A stretch of 64,000 nucleotides of DNA, taken from contig CBDCCP010000001.1 in assembly GCA_965214915.1 (NCBI GenBank), forward strand, positions 62,001 through 126,000, in the 5' to 3' direction. Below, piece by piece: positions 51,605 to 62,394 of the stretch (position 1 is its first letter; the number at the start of each line of letters is the position of its first letter). The notes beneath the pieces were generated by a model, which worked only from the letters and a program-made list of their open reading frames with translations, was not told where the DNA came from and did no database searches. A program made the translations under genes and the position numbers. This stretch comes from CATQHP01 sp965214915. GTDB lineage: Bacteria; Acidobacteriota; Terriglobia; Bryobacterales; UBA6623.

Positions 51605-53443
51605 ATGAAGCTATGGGGCATTCTCTTGGCCGCGAGCCTGTCGGCCGCGGCTTTCGGCCAGCAGGCGCAAAAGCCGCGGCCGCCGGACGGCCACCCGGAA
51701 ATCCGTTCGAGCGGCCGCCGGGCGGAATTGGCGGAGTTGACGGAGAACTTGAGCGCGGGCGGAACGGCCGCCGCCGCGCCGGTCCCCCGCGGGAATTTCA
51801 TCGACGACTACATTTTCGGCAAAATCGAGCGTGACGGCGTTCCGCACGCTCCGTTGGCGGACGACGCGACGTTCGTGCGCCGCATTTACATCGACCTCAC
51901 CGGACGGATTCCGAGCGGCAAGGAAGCCCGCGAGTTCGTCGCAGACGGCGACCCGGCCAAGCGCGACAAGCTGATCGACAAGCTGGTGGGCGGCGTCGAT
52001 TGGCGCGACCGCTGGACACATTGGCACCTCGACCTGTGGCGCACGAGCCAGAACCGCATCGGCTGGGCGGGGCGCAATCTGTTTCACGAGTACATCGCCG
52101 ACGCTCTGCTGCTCAACCAGCCCTACGACGAGCTGGCGCGGGAACTCTTGACGGCGGAGGCGCGCAGCAACTGGTACGTCGGGCCGGCGAATTATCTCGT
52201 GCGCTGGGCGCAGTTCGCCGACAACTGCACGGAGATCATGCACGAAGACACCGCCGACGAGATGACCGTGATGATCTTCAAGCATTTCATGGGCATCAAC
52301 CTGCAGTGCGTTTCCTGTCACGACGGGGCGAACCATCTCGAGCAGGTCAACGCCTGGCTGACCGAGCGCAAGCGCGAGGAACTGTGGGCGCAGGCGGCGT
52401 TTTTCGGCAATACGCGAGTGCTGCGGCGAGTCGAGTTGCGCAACACGCAAGACGAGTACCGCATCGACGACAAAGACAAAACGCGGGTCGGCTATTCCCG
52501 TGCCGCGCCGAGCACGGTGCGCGTGGCGCGCCTGGGCGAGGGGCTGGTTCCGCCGCGGTTCATCCTCGGCGGCGAGACGCCCGCGGCCGGCAAGCCGCTG
52601 CGGCAGGAATTGGCGCGCATTTTTACCGCGCATCCGCAATTCGCCCGCGGCGTGGTCAACCGCTTCTGGGCGGAGTTCATGGGCGTCGGCATCGTCGACC
52701 CCGTGGACGGCTTCGACTTGGCGCGGATGGACCCGGACAGCCTTCCCCAGGGCTGGGACCTGCAGCCGACACACCCGGAACTGCTCGACCGGTTGGCGCA
52801 GGACTTCATCGACAGCGGCTACGATTTGCAGCATTTGCACAAGACCATCGCCAAATCGTCGGCATACCAGCTCGCCTCGAGCTTTCCGGCCGAGTGGAAA
52901 CCCGGCTACGCCAAGTATTTCGCGCGCAAGTTCGCGCGGCGCATGTCCTCGGAACAGGTTTACGACGCCGTGGTCAAGGCGACCAATCTGCATATCCCGA
53001 TCCGCATCCGTCTGACGGACACAACGGTGAAGTACATGGTGCAGATGCGCGGCCCAGCGGACCTCAAGCGCGCGCCGAACCTCGATCCGCAAACGCAGTT
53101 GGACTTGCAGTTTTTCGCCGAATCGTTCGGCCAGGCGAACCGCGAGTTCAACGAGCCGAAACGCGAAGGTTCGATCATCCAGGCGGCGCTGATGATGAAC
53201 AGCAGTCTGATCAAGGAAAAGGCCAAGCCGCGCCCGGGAAGCTATCTCGCGCAGTTGCTCGCCCGGGACACGAGCGGCGAAGAGATTGTCGAGTCGCTGT
53301 TCTGGCGGTTTCTCACCCGCGGCCCCGATGCGCAAGAAAAGGATGCCGCATTGACTCTGCTTGCGGAGCGCGGCCGCGAACCCGGCGGCGAAGATCTGCA
53401 ATGGCTTTTGATGAACAAGGTGGAGTTCCTCTTCCACCGCTGA
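51605..53443 (+). CDS. DUF1549-type protein (PSD1-like without DUF1553-size N-terminal cytochrome domain)
   Basis: A 612-residue exported protein, signal peptide MKLWGILLAASLSAAAFGQQ. The DUF1549 part is visible as IDDYIFGKIERDGVPHAPLA, FVRRIYIDLTGRIPSGKEAR and YDELARELLTAEARSNW, with a heme-like CxxCH in LQCVSCHDGANHLEQV. The DUF1553 part follows (FARGVVNRFWAEFMGVGIVD; THPELLDRLAQDFIDSGYDL; RMSSEQVYDAVVKATNLHIP). It lacks the separate front cytochrome domain of the protein at 42535. It is followed 20 bp later by a DUF1501 gene, which is expected for the family. Role not established. Confidence 0.88.
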   Translation: MKLWGILLAASLSAAAFGQQAQKPRPPDGHPEIRSSGRRAELAELTENLSAGGTAAAAPVPRGNFIDDYIFGKIERDGVPHAPLADDATFVRRIYIDLTGRIPSGKEAREFVADGDPAKRDKLIDKLVGGVDWRDRWTHWHLDLWRTSQNRIGWAGRNLFHEYIADALLLNQPYDELARELLTAEARSNWYVGPANYLVRWAQFADNCTEIMHEDTADEMTVMIFKHFMGINLQCVSCHDGANHLEQVNAWLTERKREELWAQAAFFGNTRVLRRVELRNTQDEYRIDDKDKTRVGYSRAAPSTVRVARLGEGLVPPRFILGGETPAAGKPLRQELARIFTAHPQFARGVVNRFWAEFMGVGIVDPVDGFDLARMDPDSLPQGWDLQPTHPELLDRLAQDFIDSGYDLQHLHKTIAKSSAYQLASSFPAEWKPGYAKYFARKFARRMSSEQVYDAVVKATNLHIPIRIRLTDTTVKYMVQMRGPADLKRAPNLDPQTQLDLQFFAESFGQANREFNEPKREGSIIQAALMMNSSLIKEKAKPRPGSYLAQLLARDTSGEEIVESLFWRFLTRGPDAQEKDAALTLLAERGREPGGEDLQWLLMNKVEFLFHR

Positions 53444-53463
53444 GAGAAGGCGGGGCCGCAGCG

Positions 53464-54837
53464 ATGAGACGCTTCGAAGATCATTTCCTGACACGCCGGC
53501 AAATGCTGCGCATCGGCGGCGTGGGCATGACCGGCTACCACTTTCTTCCGTTGACTCCGCCCAAGGCCAAGGCCGGGGGGCGCGCGTCGCCGCGGGGCAG
53601 CGCGCGGTTCTGCATTTTCGTCATGCTCGAAGGCGGTCAGTCGCACGTGGATTCGTGGGATTTGAAGGAAGGCCCGTGGACGCCGCAAGACTTCGCTATT
53701 CAGACCGTGCCGGGCGTCGGCAAGTGGCCGCTGGGGCTTTATCCCGAACTGGCCAAGCGGCGCGGCAAATATACCCTGCTGCGCTCGATGGAAGCCTGGG
53801 AGAGCCAGCACGGCCGCGGGCAGTACTACATGCAGACCGGGCATCAGCACAATCCGGCGCTGGCCCCCGAACTGCCGTCGGTCGGATCGGTGATCGCTTA
53901 CGAGTACGCCTCGCGGCGGCGGGAGAGCGATTCACTGCCGCCGTTCGTGGGCTTCAACACGTTTCCTCAGGTCGGCCTGCTCGGCTCGGGGTTCCTGCCG
54001 GCGCGTTACACGCCGTTTCACGTGAACACGGCTTCGGACATTTCAACGCTGGCCCCGGCGAAAGAAGACTTGCCGGAGTTTCAACGCCGCTGGGAATTGC
54101 TGAAGCGGTTCGACAGCCGCATCCGCACGGACCCGGCGCTCGAGAAAAAGGCTTACCGCGATTTTCACAACCACTACGAAGGCGCGGTCGAGATGATGTC
54201 GGACCCGCGCAGCGCCGGCATTTTTTCGATTCGAGAAGACGAGCACAAGCGCTACGGCGACAATTCGACCGGCGATGCGTTCATTCTGGCGCGCAACCTG
54301 GTGACGGCGGACGCCGGAACGCATTTCATTTTCCTGACTCATGAGGACTGGGACCACCACGGCAAGATCTACGACCGGCAGAATTTCTATAAGCGTTCCT
54401 ACGAGCTCGACACAGCGCTGAGCCAATTGCTCGACGACCTGGAGGCGGCCAAGCGCGAAGACGGCGCCTCGGTTTTGGACGAGACGCTGATCGTTTGCGT
54501 GGGCGAGTTCGGACGCACGCCGGGAGCGTTGACCAACATCGCCGGGCGCGATCACTATCAGTACGCCTTTAGCGCGTTGTTCGCGGGTGGCGGCGTCAAG
54601 CCCGGACAAGTGCTCGGCGGCACCGACGAGCGCGGCGCGAAGATCGTCGATCCCGGCTGGAGCGCGGGGCGGGGAGTCTATCCCGAAGACTTGGCGACGA
54701 CGATCTATTCCGCGATGGGCATCGATTGGACCAAGAAGATCGAAGAGACCCCCTCGGGGCGGGTTTACTACTACATCGAGATTTTCTCGCCCACGCAGTT
54801 GCTGGCCAATCGGGTCGTCGAGGAGTTGTTTGCGTAG
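53464..54837 (+). CDS. DUF1501-type protein (module 2)
   Basis: A 457-residue protein of the DUF1501 family. The N-terminus (MRRFEDHFLTRRQMLRIGGV) has a twin-arginine-like TRRQML motif before a hydrophobic run, suggesting Tat export. Family blocks: FCIFVMLEGGQSHVDSWDLK, KYTLLRSMEAWESQHGRGQY, FIFLTHEDWDHHGKIYDRQN, LIVCVGEFGRTPGALTNIAG and RDHYQYAFSALFAGGGVKPG. The frame is open far upstream to 52000, but the ATG at 53464 alone gives the export signal. It is the second partner of the DUF1549 gene and is followed by a sulfatase after about 80 bp. Confidence 0.9.
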   Translation: MRRFEDHFLTRRQMLRIGGVGMTGYHFLPLTPPKAKAGGRASPRGSARFCIFVMLEGGQSHVDSWDLKEGPWTPQDFAIQTVPGVGKWPLGLYPELAKRRGKYTLLRSMEAWESQHGRGQYYMQTGHQHNPALAPELPSVGSVIAYEYASRRRESDSLPPFVGFNTFPQVGLLGSGFLPARYTPFHVNTASDISTLAPAKEDLPEFQRRWELLKRFDSRIRTDPALEKKAYRDFHNHYEGAVEMMSDPRSAGIFSIREDEHKRYGDNSTGDAFILARNLVTADAGTHFIFLTHEDWDHHGKIYDRQNFYKRSYELDTALSQLLDDLEAAKREDGASVLDETLIVCVGEFGRTPGALTNIAGRDHYQYAFSALFAGGGVKPGQVLGGTDERGAKIVDPGWSAGRGVYPEDLATTIYSAMGIDWTKKIEETPSGRVYYYIEIFSPTQLLANRVVEELFA

Positions 54838-54844
54838 CGGCCCG

Positions 54845-54905
54845 CGGTGAAAGCCGCGCAAGCGGTCTTGCTTTTCACTCTTCACTGGCCGCGAAGCGGC
54901 CCTTA
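54845..54905. repeat. Heptamer/GC module, locus 3 (reverse orientation)
   Basis: On the minus strand the order is GGGCCGCTTCGCGGCC, then GTGAAGA, GTGAAAA, then GCAAGACCGCTTGCGCGG: the same palindrome plus 7-mers plus GC block as at 2821 and 9756 with GTGAAGA in place of GTGGATA. It lies between the DUF1501 gene and sulfatase 3; the ribosome-binding site of the latter starts 6 bases beyond it. Confidence 0.65.
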
Positions 54906-54917
54906 TAATTGAGGCTC

Positions 54918-56183
54918 ATGCGCATGCTGCTGCTTTTGCTCGCGGTCGTCGGCTCGGCGCTTGCCGCCGCGCCGGAGAAGCCCAACATCGTCTTCATCAT
55001 GGCCGACGACGTCGGCGACCAGGCCATCGGCTGCTACGGAGGCCAATCGTATGCAACTCCGCGAGTGGACGCCTTGGCCGCCGGCGGCATGCGCTTCCGG
55101 CACTGCTACTCGATGCCGGTATGCCACCCGTCGCGCATCGCCATCATGACCGGCAAGTACCCGTTCCGAGTCGGCAGCCCGCGGTGGGGCGCCTTCCCTC
55201 AGACCGAAGAGGCGGGCGCGATCGGCAACGCGCTGAAAAAGTTGGGCTACGCGACGGCGGTCGCCGGCAAGTGGCAACTGACCATGCTGCGCGACGAGCC
55301 CGACCATCCGCACAGGTTGGGCTTCGACGCCTATGCGCTCTTCGGTTGGCACGAGGGGCCGCGCTATTACCGGCCGATGATCTACCAGAATGGCCGCGTG
55401 CGCTCCGACGTGAACGACCGCTACGGTCCCGACGTTTACACGGAGTTTCTCGCGGACTTCATCGCGCGCCACAAAGACCGTCCGTTCTTTGCCTACTACC
55501 CGATGGCGCTGGCCCACGACGTGACCGACGATATCGGCTCGCCCCCGCCGCTGGGCCCTCAGGGCCACTACGACAGCTACAGGGTCATGGTCGAGAACAT
55601 GGACGAGCGTGTAGGGCGGATCGTGGACGCCCTCGACGAGGCGGGCGTCCGCGGGCGCACGCTGGTGATCTTTACGGCCGACAACGGGACGCCGAAAAGC
55701 TACTACTACACGGCTCAGGGACAGGAGATGCTGAAGCAGCCGATCGAGTTCCTGTGGGACAGCCAAATGACCAAGGGCGGCAAGGGCGAATTCACCGATG
55801 CAGGGACGCGCGTTCCACTGATTGCCAATTGGCCGGGCGTATTGGATGCCGGCCGGGTGGTCGACGACCTCGTGGATTTCAGCGATTGGCTGCCGACGTT
55901 CGTCGAATTGGCCGGAGGAACCCCGCCCGCCGGCCTCGACGGCAAGAGCCTGGCGGAGCGTTTACGCGGCGAGGGGCCGGGCGCGCGGCGCTACGCCTTC
56001 GCCGAACGCAACGAGACGCGGACGATTCGCACGCAGCGCTGGAAACTGTACGACGACGGACGACTGTTCGACATGTCGCTGGGACGCAAAGAAGAAAATC
56101 CCGTTCCGGTCGGCCGGTCGACGGCGGAGGCGCACAAGGCCCGTCTCGAGCTGACGCAGGCGATGCGCGAGGTCGTCCGATAA
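54918..56183 (+). CDS. Secreted sulfatase 3
   Basis: A 421-residue exported sulfatase. Signal peptide RMLLLLLAVVGSALAAAPEK; metal motif NIVFIMADDVGDQAIGCYGG; formylglycine Cys69 in VCHPSRIAIMTGKYPF (C-x-P-S-R); AVAGKWQL, FFAYYPMALAHDVTD and VIFTADNGTPKSYY complete the active site. It is close in sequence and layout to sulfatase 1 (same GPDVYTEF/DIFTDFL pattern), unlike sulfatase 2. ATG 54918 with GAGG 5 bases upstream is preferred over the TTG at 54909. RfbD begins 18 bp after its stop. Confidence 0.92.
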   Translation: MRMLLLLLAVVGSALAAAPEKPNIVFIMADDVGDQAIGCYGGQSYATPRVDALAAGGMRFRHCYSMPVCHPSRIAIMTGKYPFRVGSPRWGAFPQTEEAGAIGNALKKLGYATAVAGKWQLTMLRDEPDHPHRLGFDAYALFGWHEGPRYYRPMIYQNGRVRSDVNDRYGPDVYTEFLADFIARHKDRPFFAYYPMALAHDVTDDIGSPPPLGPQGHYDSYRVMVENMDERVGRIVDALDEAGVRGRTLVIFTADNGTPKSYYYTAQGQEMLKQPIEFLWDSQMTKGGKGEFTDAGTRVPLIANWPGVLDAGRVVDDLVDFSDWLPTFVELAGGTPPAGLDGKSLAERLRGEGPGARRYAFAERNETRTIRTQRWKLYDDGRLFDMSLGRKEENPVPVGRSTAEAHKARLELTQAMREVVR

Positions 56184-56201
56184 GGTTGCTAAAATTCCGC
56201 T

Positions 56202-57101
56202 TTGCGAGTCATCGTTTTCGGCGCGGGCGGACAACTCGGCACGGACCTGATCCGGCAATGCCGCAAGCGGGGCCACAGCATCCTGGCGTTGCGGCGCGAG
56301 AATCTCGACGTCGCCGACGCGGCGGCCGTGCTCGATACCATTGAGCGCTATCAACCTCACTGGGTGATCAACGCCGCGGCCTACAACAAGGTCGACCTTG
56401 CTGAAACCGAGCCCGAGGCGGCGATGCGCGTCAACGCGGTCGCCGTGCAAGGCATCGCCGCGGCTTGCGCGGAGACGGGGGCTACTCTGCTCCACTACTC
56501 CACCGATCACGTTTTCCGCGGGGACAAGAGCGCTCCTTACACCGAGCAAGACCCGCCGCAGCCCCGGTCGACTTATGCGGTCTCCAAGCTTGCCGGCGAG
56601 CTTTTCGCACGGGCGTATTGCGAAAAACAGTATGTTGTTCGGGTTGCCGGGGTCTTCGGGCCGGCGGGGCGCTATACGAACCACGGGAATTTCCCCGAAT
56701 TGATCTTGCGCAAGGCGGCCGAAAAGACGCCGCTGCGGGTGGTGAGAGACTTTGTCGCCACGCCGACGTACGGCCCGGCGCTGGCGGCCCGCTCGGTCGA
56801 TCTGTTGGAGAAGAAAATTCCTTGCGGCCTCTACCACCTCGGCGGCGGCGAAGAGATTTCCTGGTACGACTACGCCGTGAAGATCGCCGAGGCGGCCGGC
56901 AAGGAAGCCGATATCTCCCCCGTCACGCGCCGCGAGTACCCCACAGCCGCCAAGCGGCCCCGCTATGCGGCGCTTTCCAACGCCAAAATCGAATCGGCGG
57001 GCATCTTGCCCATGCCCCGCTTGGCGGATTGCCTCGCCGAATACATGGAGCTGCGCAGGCGCGAACGCCCGCGGCGGGCTAAAATTCCAAGCGCAGGGTG
57101 A
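56202..57101 (+). CDS. rfbD: dTDP-4-dehydrorhamnose reductase (RmlD/RfbD)
   Basis: A 299-residue NADPH-dependent short-chain dehydrogenase family enzyme, the last step of dTDP-L-rhamnose synthesis for cell-surface polysaccharide. Rossmann motif VIVFGAGGQLGTDLIRQ; VINAAAYNKVDLAETEPEAA; the catalytic region STDHVFRGDKSAPYTEQDPP; and STYAVSKLAGE with the YxxxK pair. Start TTG at 56202 (MRVIVFGAGG), the only sensible N-terminus. The other rml genes are absent here. The 3' end overlaps the end of the convergent TonB receptor by 23 bp. Confidence 0.9.
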   Translation: MRVIVFGAGGQLGTDLIRQCRKRGHSILALRRENLDVADAAAVLDTIERYQPHWVINAAAYNKVDLAETEPEAAMRVNAVAVQGIAAACAETGATLLHYSTDHVFRGDKSAPYTEQDPPQPRSTYAVSKLAGELFARAYCEKQYVVRVAGVFGPAGRYTNHGNFPELILRKAAEKTPLRVVRDFVATPTYGPALAARSVDLLEKKIPCGLYHLGGGEEISWYDYAVKIAEAAGKEADISPVTRREYPTAAKRPRYAALSNAKIESAGILPMPRLADCLAEYMELRRRERPRRAKIPSAG

Positions 57102-59715
57102 AGCGGAACATTCTGCCGTCGTTGAGCGTGTTGTTGATACGGCCGAAATTGGGGGCGGTAAGCGATTTTCCGGGTTCCGCGAATTGCGGCGTGTTGAACA
57201 GGTTGATCGACTCGACTCGGAAAGTCGCCGACATGTCGCCGCCGGCGGGCCACGTGCGCTCCACAGCGGCGTTGACGTTGGCGATCTTTCCCTTGCGGAA
57301 CGTGTTGCGGCCGAGATTGCCGGCAAGCTCGGCGGGCGCCTGAATAAATCGAAAGGCCGAGCGCGGCAGCAGCGTTGGGGATGTGTCCGGGTCGCCGATC
57401 GTCCTCCCCAGGATCGAAGGGTCGAGCAGCATCGGCCGGTCGCCGCTGCGTCCGTCGACATTGCCCCGCCCCGGGCCGTCGGAGCCGGAGTCAACGGTAA
57501 ACGGAGTGCCGGACTTGAGGAGCGTGACCGTGGACAAGCTCCACTTGCCGAAGATTTTTTGCAGCCAACCTTGCCGCAGGTCGGGCGTCCGGTAACCGGC
57601 TTGGAGCAGGAAAGCGTGGGGTTGATCGAAGTTGCTGAGGCCGCGGATATCCGGCTGCGACAGCGCCTCCGTCTGCGCCACGGCGTCGCGGGCGTCTTGC
57701 GGCGAGGCGGTGTTGCTGAAAGAGCCGCCCAAGTCGATCGCCTTGCCGAACCAGTACGCGGCGCTCAGCGTCACGCCGCGCCATTGCGGGGTAATCAGAG
57801 AGACGCGGGCGGCGTCGTAGAACGCGCGCGAGCCGTTGTGTCCGAACAGGCGCTCGTAAACGTCCGGGTCCGGCCTGCGCCGATTCACCGTGGCGCTGGT
57901 CAGCGGAACGCCTTCGACGACCCTGCCGCGGTTGAGAAAGTAAGTCAGAAAAAGCTTGTGCGAGCGGCTGCCGACGTAACCGAGCTGCAGCTTCCAGTCC
58001 GCGCGCGACTGCCATTCCCAACTGAAGTTGTATTGATGGGAATACGGGGTTGAGAGATCGCCGCTGAGCTCGATGAGCGTGGAGCGGCTGTTGGGGTCGA
58101 GGTCTTCGAAGCGCAGGCCGGTCAGGGGATCGAGCAGGTTCGGCGTACGAATGTTGACGCGCAGCGTGTGCGGCCGGTTCAGGCGGTGCTGCCCGTAAGT
58201 CACCGGAAAGATCTGGCCGTAGAGCAGCGCATAGGCGCCGCGCAGCACGCCCCAGCCCTCCCGCAGCCGGTAGGCGAAACCGAAGGAGGGGCTCCAATTG
58301 TTCAGGTCGGAAGCATAGGGAAGCTTGCTGCGGCCGGTGACATCGACAGGTTTGAGAATCGGCTCCCAGCGGAGGCCGAAATCCAGTGAGAGAGCGGGCG
58401 CCGCCCGCCATCCGCCGCCGATGAAGAAGCGCATGTCCCAGTTGCGGAACCCGCGGTAGGTCGTGCCTATCGATTGGATCAGAAAGCTGGCGGTTCCCAG
58501 GCGCATGTTGGTAATGGCGTCGCGTCCGAGATCGTTGCGGAACGACAGAATGCCGCGGTGGCCCTCGGTTTCCTCGCCGTTGTATTGCAGCCGGGCGAGC
58601 GCGAACCCGGCGGTCAGGCGGCGGCGTCCGGCGGTGTGGCGCAGCGTTCCGGCGTAGCGCAAGCGGTTCTGCGCGCGGTCGATGGGAATGAAGGGGCGCG
58701 GGCCGAGACTGCTCAGAGCGCGGCCGACGGACACCGGCCCTACCGCGCCTTGCGCGGCAACGAGCAACGAACCGAGGCGGTCGAAACCGACCGAAAAGTC
58801 GGTGACTGTTTGGGGGCTCCAGACGCGGCTCCAGGTCAGTCGGGCGGCATGCGATTTCGTATCCGTGTCGGGGTTCTGGCCCTTGACGAGTTGAAAGGCG
58901 TCGACATTTTGCGCGGTAAATGCGTAGCGGGCGGTAATGCCGTCGCGTCCGCTCAGGCGCTGATCCAATTGCGTTCGCCCGCTGTCGGTGTTAATGCTCT
59001 GCAAGCTATTGGCGTTGTGCGCGCGGGCGGCGATATCGGGGCGGTTCGGCGGGCCGCTCGGGTAGGCGGCGATGAAGCGTTGGACAATGGCGCGCAACGC
59101 CGGGTCGGACGCCAGGGGCGCGCGTTCCTCGGGCAGGGGGATCAGGATGTTGCCGTTGACGTTGCCGCGAATCTTGTTTTGCGAGCCTTGCGCGGTGAGG
59201 TAGCCGCCTTGCCAAACGGAGGTTCCCACTCGTCCCCCGTAGTGGTTCTCGCGGGCCGGCTGCACGTCCCCGACCTGGAAGAACGAGCGGGCGCTGAAGA
59301 CGCTGTTGTTGTGACTCCAAAAAACATTGCCGTGTACGCCGGCGCCGGCGCCCGCCTGCGCATGCACGACCGGAGTCGGCGCGGCGCCGAACTCGGCGCC
59401 GAAATAGCCGCGCTCGACGCGGAACTCTTCGACGATGGTCGCCGTAGCGCCGAGCCGGACGTTGAGCTCTTTCAGAGCGTTGTTGTCGACCAGGTTGAAC
59501 TGGACGTTTTCGTTGCGCCGGCTTTCGCCCGAGTCGGCGTCGGTCTCTCCGAGCAGATTGAGGGCGGTTCTCCTGTCGTCCCGCTCGGCGTTGTCCGGCG
59601 CGGCTTCGTCCGCCGCAGGCGGGGTTTCGTTGGTTGCGGCATCGCCGGCGGACTGGGCTTGCAGGCCGGCGGCGAGAGCGGCAAACGCAAGAGCGGAAGC
59701 GCCGCGCGGGACCAT
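57079..59715 (-). CDS. TonB-dependent outer-membrane receptor (Solibacter type)
   Basis: An 878-residue protein that should import a large substrate across the outer membrane using TonB/ExbB/ExbD energy. Signal segment MVPRGASALAFAALAAGLQA; a reduced plug (VDNNALKELNVRLGATATIV, then EEFRVERGYFGAEFGAAPTP and GAGAGVHGNVFWSHNN), then a long barrel with alternating aromatic strands (MRFFIGGGWRAAPALSLDFG; HQYNFSWEWQSRADWKLQLG) ending FRFTLRLEF. No CarboxypepD_reg front domain is present, unlike many relatives. The start is uncertain: the ATG at 59715 gives a good signal peptide, whereas the longer frame to 59793 runs into a heptamer repeat. Substrate unknown; the nearby sulfatase genes suggest glycans. 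Confidence 0.85.
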   Translation of the reverse strand: MVPRGASALAFAALAAGLQAQSAGDAATNETPPAADEAAPDNAERDDRRTALNLLGETDADSGESRRNENVQFNLVDNNALKELNVRLGATATIVEEFRVERGYFGAEFGAAPTPVVHAQAGAGAGVHGNVFWSHNNSVFSARSFFQVGDVQPARENHYGGRVGTSVWQGGYLTAQGSQNKIRGNVNGNILIPLPEERAPLASDPALRAIVQRFIAAYPSGPPNRPDIAARAHNANSLQSINTDSGRTQLDQRLSGRDGITARYAFTAQNVDAFQLVKGQNPDTDTKSHAARLTWSRVWSPQTVTDFSVGFDRLGSLLVAAQGAVGPVSVGRALSSLGPRPFIPIDRAQNRLRYAGTLRHTAGRRRLTAGFALARLQYNGEETEGHRGILSFRNDLGRDAITNMRLGTASFLIQSIGTTYRGFRNWDMRFFIGGGWRAAPALSLDFGLRWEPILKPVDVTGRSKLPYASDLNNWSPSFGFAYRLREGWGVLRGAYALLYGQIFPVTYGQHRLNRPHTLRVNIRTPNLLDPLTGLRFEDLDPNSRSTLIELSGDLSTPYSHQYNFSWEWQSRADWKLQLGYVGSRSHKLFLTYFLNRGRVVEGVPLTSATVNRRRPDPDVYERLFGHNGSRAFYDAARVSLITPQWRGVTLSAAYWFGKAIDLGGSFSNTASPQDARDAVAQTEALSQPDIRGLSNFDQPHAFLLQAGYRTPDLRQGWLQKIFGKWSLSTVTLLKSGTPFTVDSGSDGPGRGNVDGRSGDRPMLLDPSILGRTIGDPDTSPTLLPRSAFRFIQAPAELAGNLGRNTFRKGKIANVNAAVERTWPAGGDMSATFRVESINLFNTPQFAEPGKSLTAPNFGRINNTLNDGRMFRFTLRLEF

Positions 59716-59769
59716 TTGCGGGGAAAAAGCGAAAAGCAATCGGGCCGCGCGGAGCCGCGGTCCGCGCCT

Positions 59770-59796
59770 GCGGCCATGCTCTTCACTCTGCACTCT

Positions 59797-59812
<16 letters not shown>
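59770..59812. repeat. Heptamer repeat, locus 4 (reverse orientation)
   Basis: On the minus strand AGTGAAG, AGTGCAG, AGTGAAG occur in succession, followed by AGCATGGCCG. It lies between the receptor gene and the end of the ABC-F gene, covering the extended N-terminus of the receptor frame. It is of the GTGAAGA variety like locus 3. Confidence 0.6.
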
Positions 59813-61767
<1,955 letters not shown>

Positions 61768-62394
61768 TCATCCCAGTTTATCCGGGAGGCCGCCGGCCGG
61801 CGGCGAGGCGCGGAGAGAGGCGAACATGCGGCGGACCTCATCCTCGGGCGGGGCCTTGCCGTTGGCGATGAAATCGGCGTAGCGGCGCGTCGGGGACGTA
61901 TGCCGGCGGAACATCGGCAGCGCGTGGCGCTCCCACTGCAAACGGACGGACTCCGCAGATCGGCCGCGCTCCGCGGTATCGCGCAGGATGCGCCGCTCGC
62001 GGCAAACATCGTCGGGCGCATCGACAAAGACGGCGAGATCGAGCATCCCGCGCGCCTGGGGATGCCAGAGCGCGAAGATGCCTTCCAGAACGGTCGTTGC
62101 GGACGGCCCGACGATTTGCGGCTCGGGCAAGCGCGTATGCGTCTTGAAATCGTAGCGGGGGACGGGCGCTGCGCGCCCGGCGCGGCGCGCGGTCAGATGC
62201 TCCAGCAGCGTTTCCCAGTCGACCGCCTCCGGGCGGTCGAAGTTCACCGCGTCCCGCTCGGCCGGCGGCAGGCGCGAGAGGTCGCGGTAATACGCATCCA
62301 TCGACAGCAGCGCCGCATCGGGCAGATACTCCATGAGCGCCTTGGCGAACGTCGTCTTGCCCGCCCCCGACGCGCCGGCGATGCCGATCGTCAT
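61768..62394 (-). CDS. Uridine-kinase-like P-loop kinase
   Basis: A 208-residue NTPase of the uridine kinase/phosphoribulokinase family. P-loop GIAGASGAGKTTFAKAL (residues 4-20), then ALLSMDAYYRDLSRLPPAER and NFDRPEAVDWETLLEHL (substrate region, the DxYY...NFDHPxAxD pattern), and VLEGIFALWHP. The C-terminus (RRILRDTAERGRSAESVRLQ, then RHTSPTRRYADFIANG) matches the family's lid and last helix. It probably phosphorylates uridine/cytidine; close relatives with other substrates exist. It overlaps the cyanophycinase gene by four bases (ATGA) and ends 1 bp before the ABC-F start, so the three are one operon. Confidence 0.85.
   Translation of the reverse strand: MTIGIAGASGAGKTTFAKALMEYLPDAALLSMDAYYRDLSRLPPAERDAVNFDRPEAVDWETLLEHLTARRAGRAAPVPRYDFKTHTRLPEPQIVGPSATTVLEGIFALWHPQARGMLDLAVFVDAPDDVCRERRILRDTAERGRSAESVRLQWERHALPMFRRHTSPTRRYADFIANGKAPPEDEVRRMFASLRASPPAGGLPDKLG

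Noticed and set aside
51611..53494. 627-aa antisense frame opposite the DUF1549 gene
   Set aside because: Sense gene has signal peptide, CxxCH and family blocks; antisense has none.
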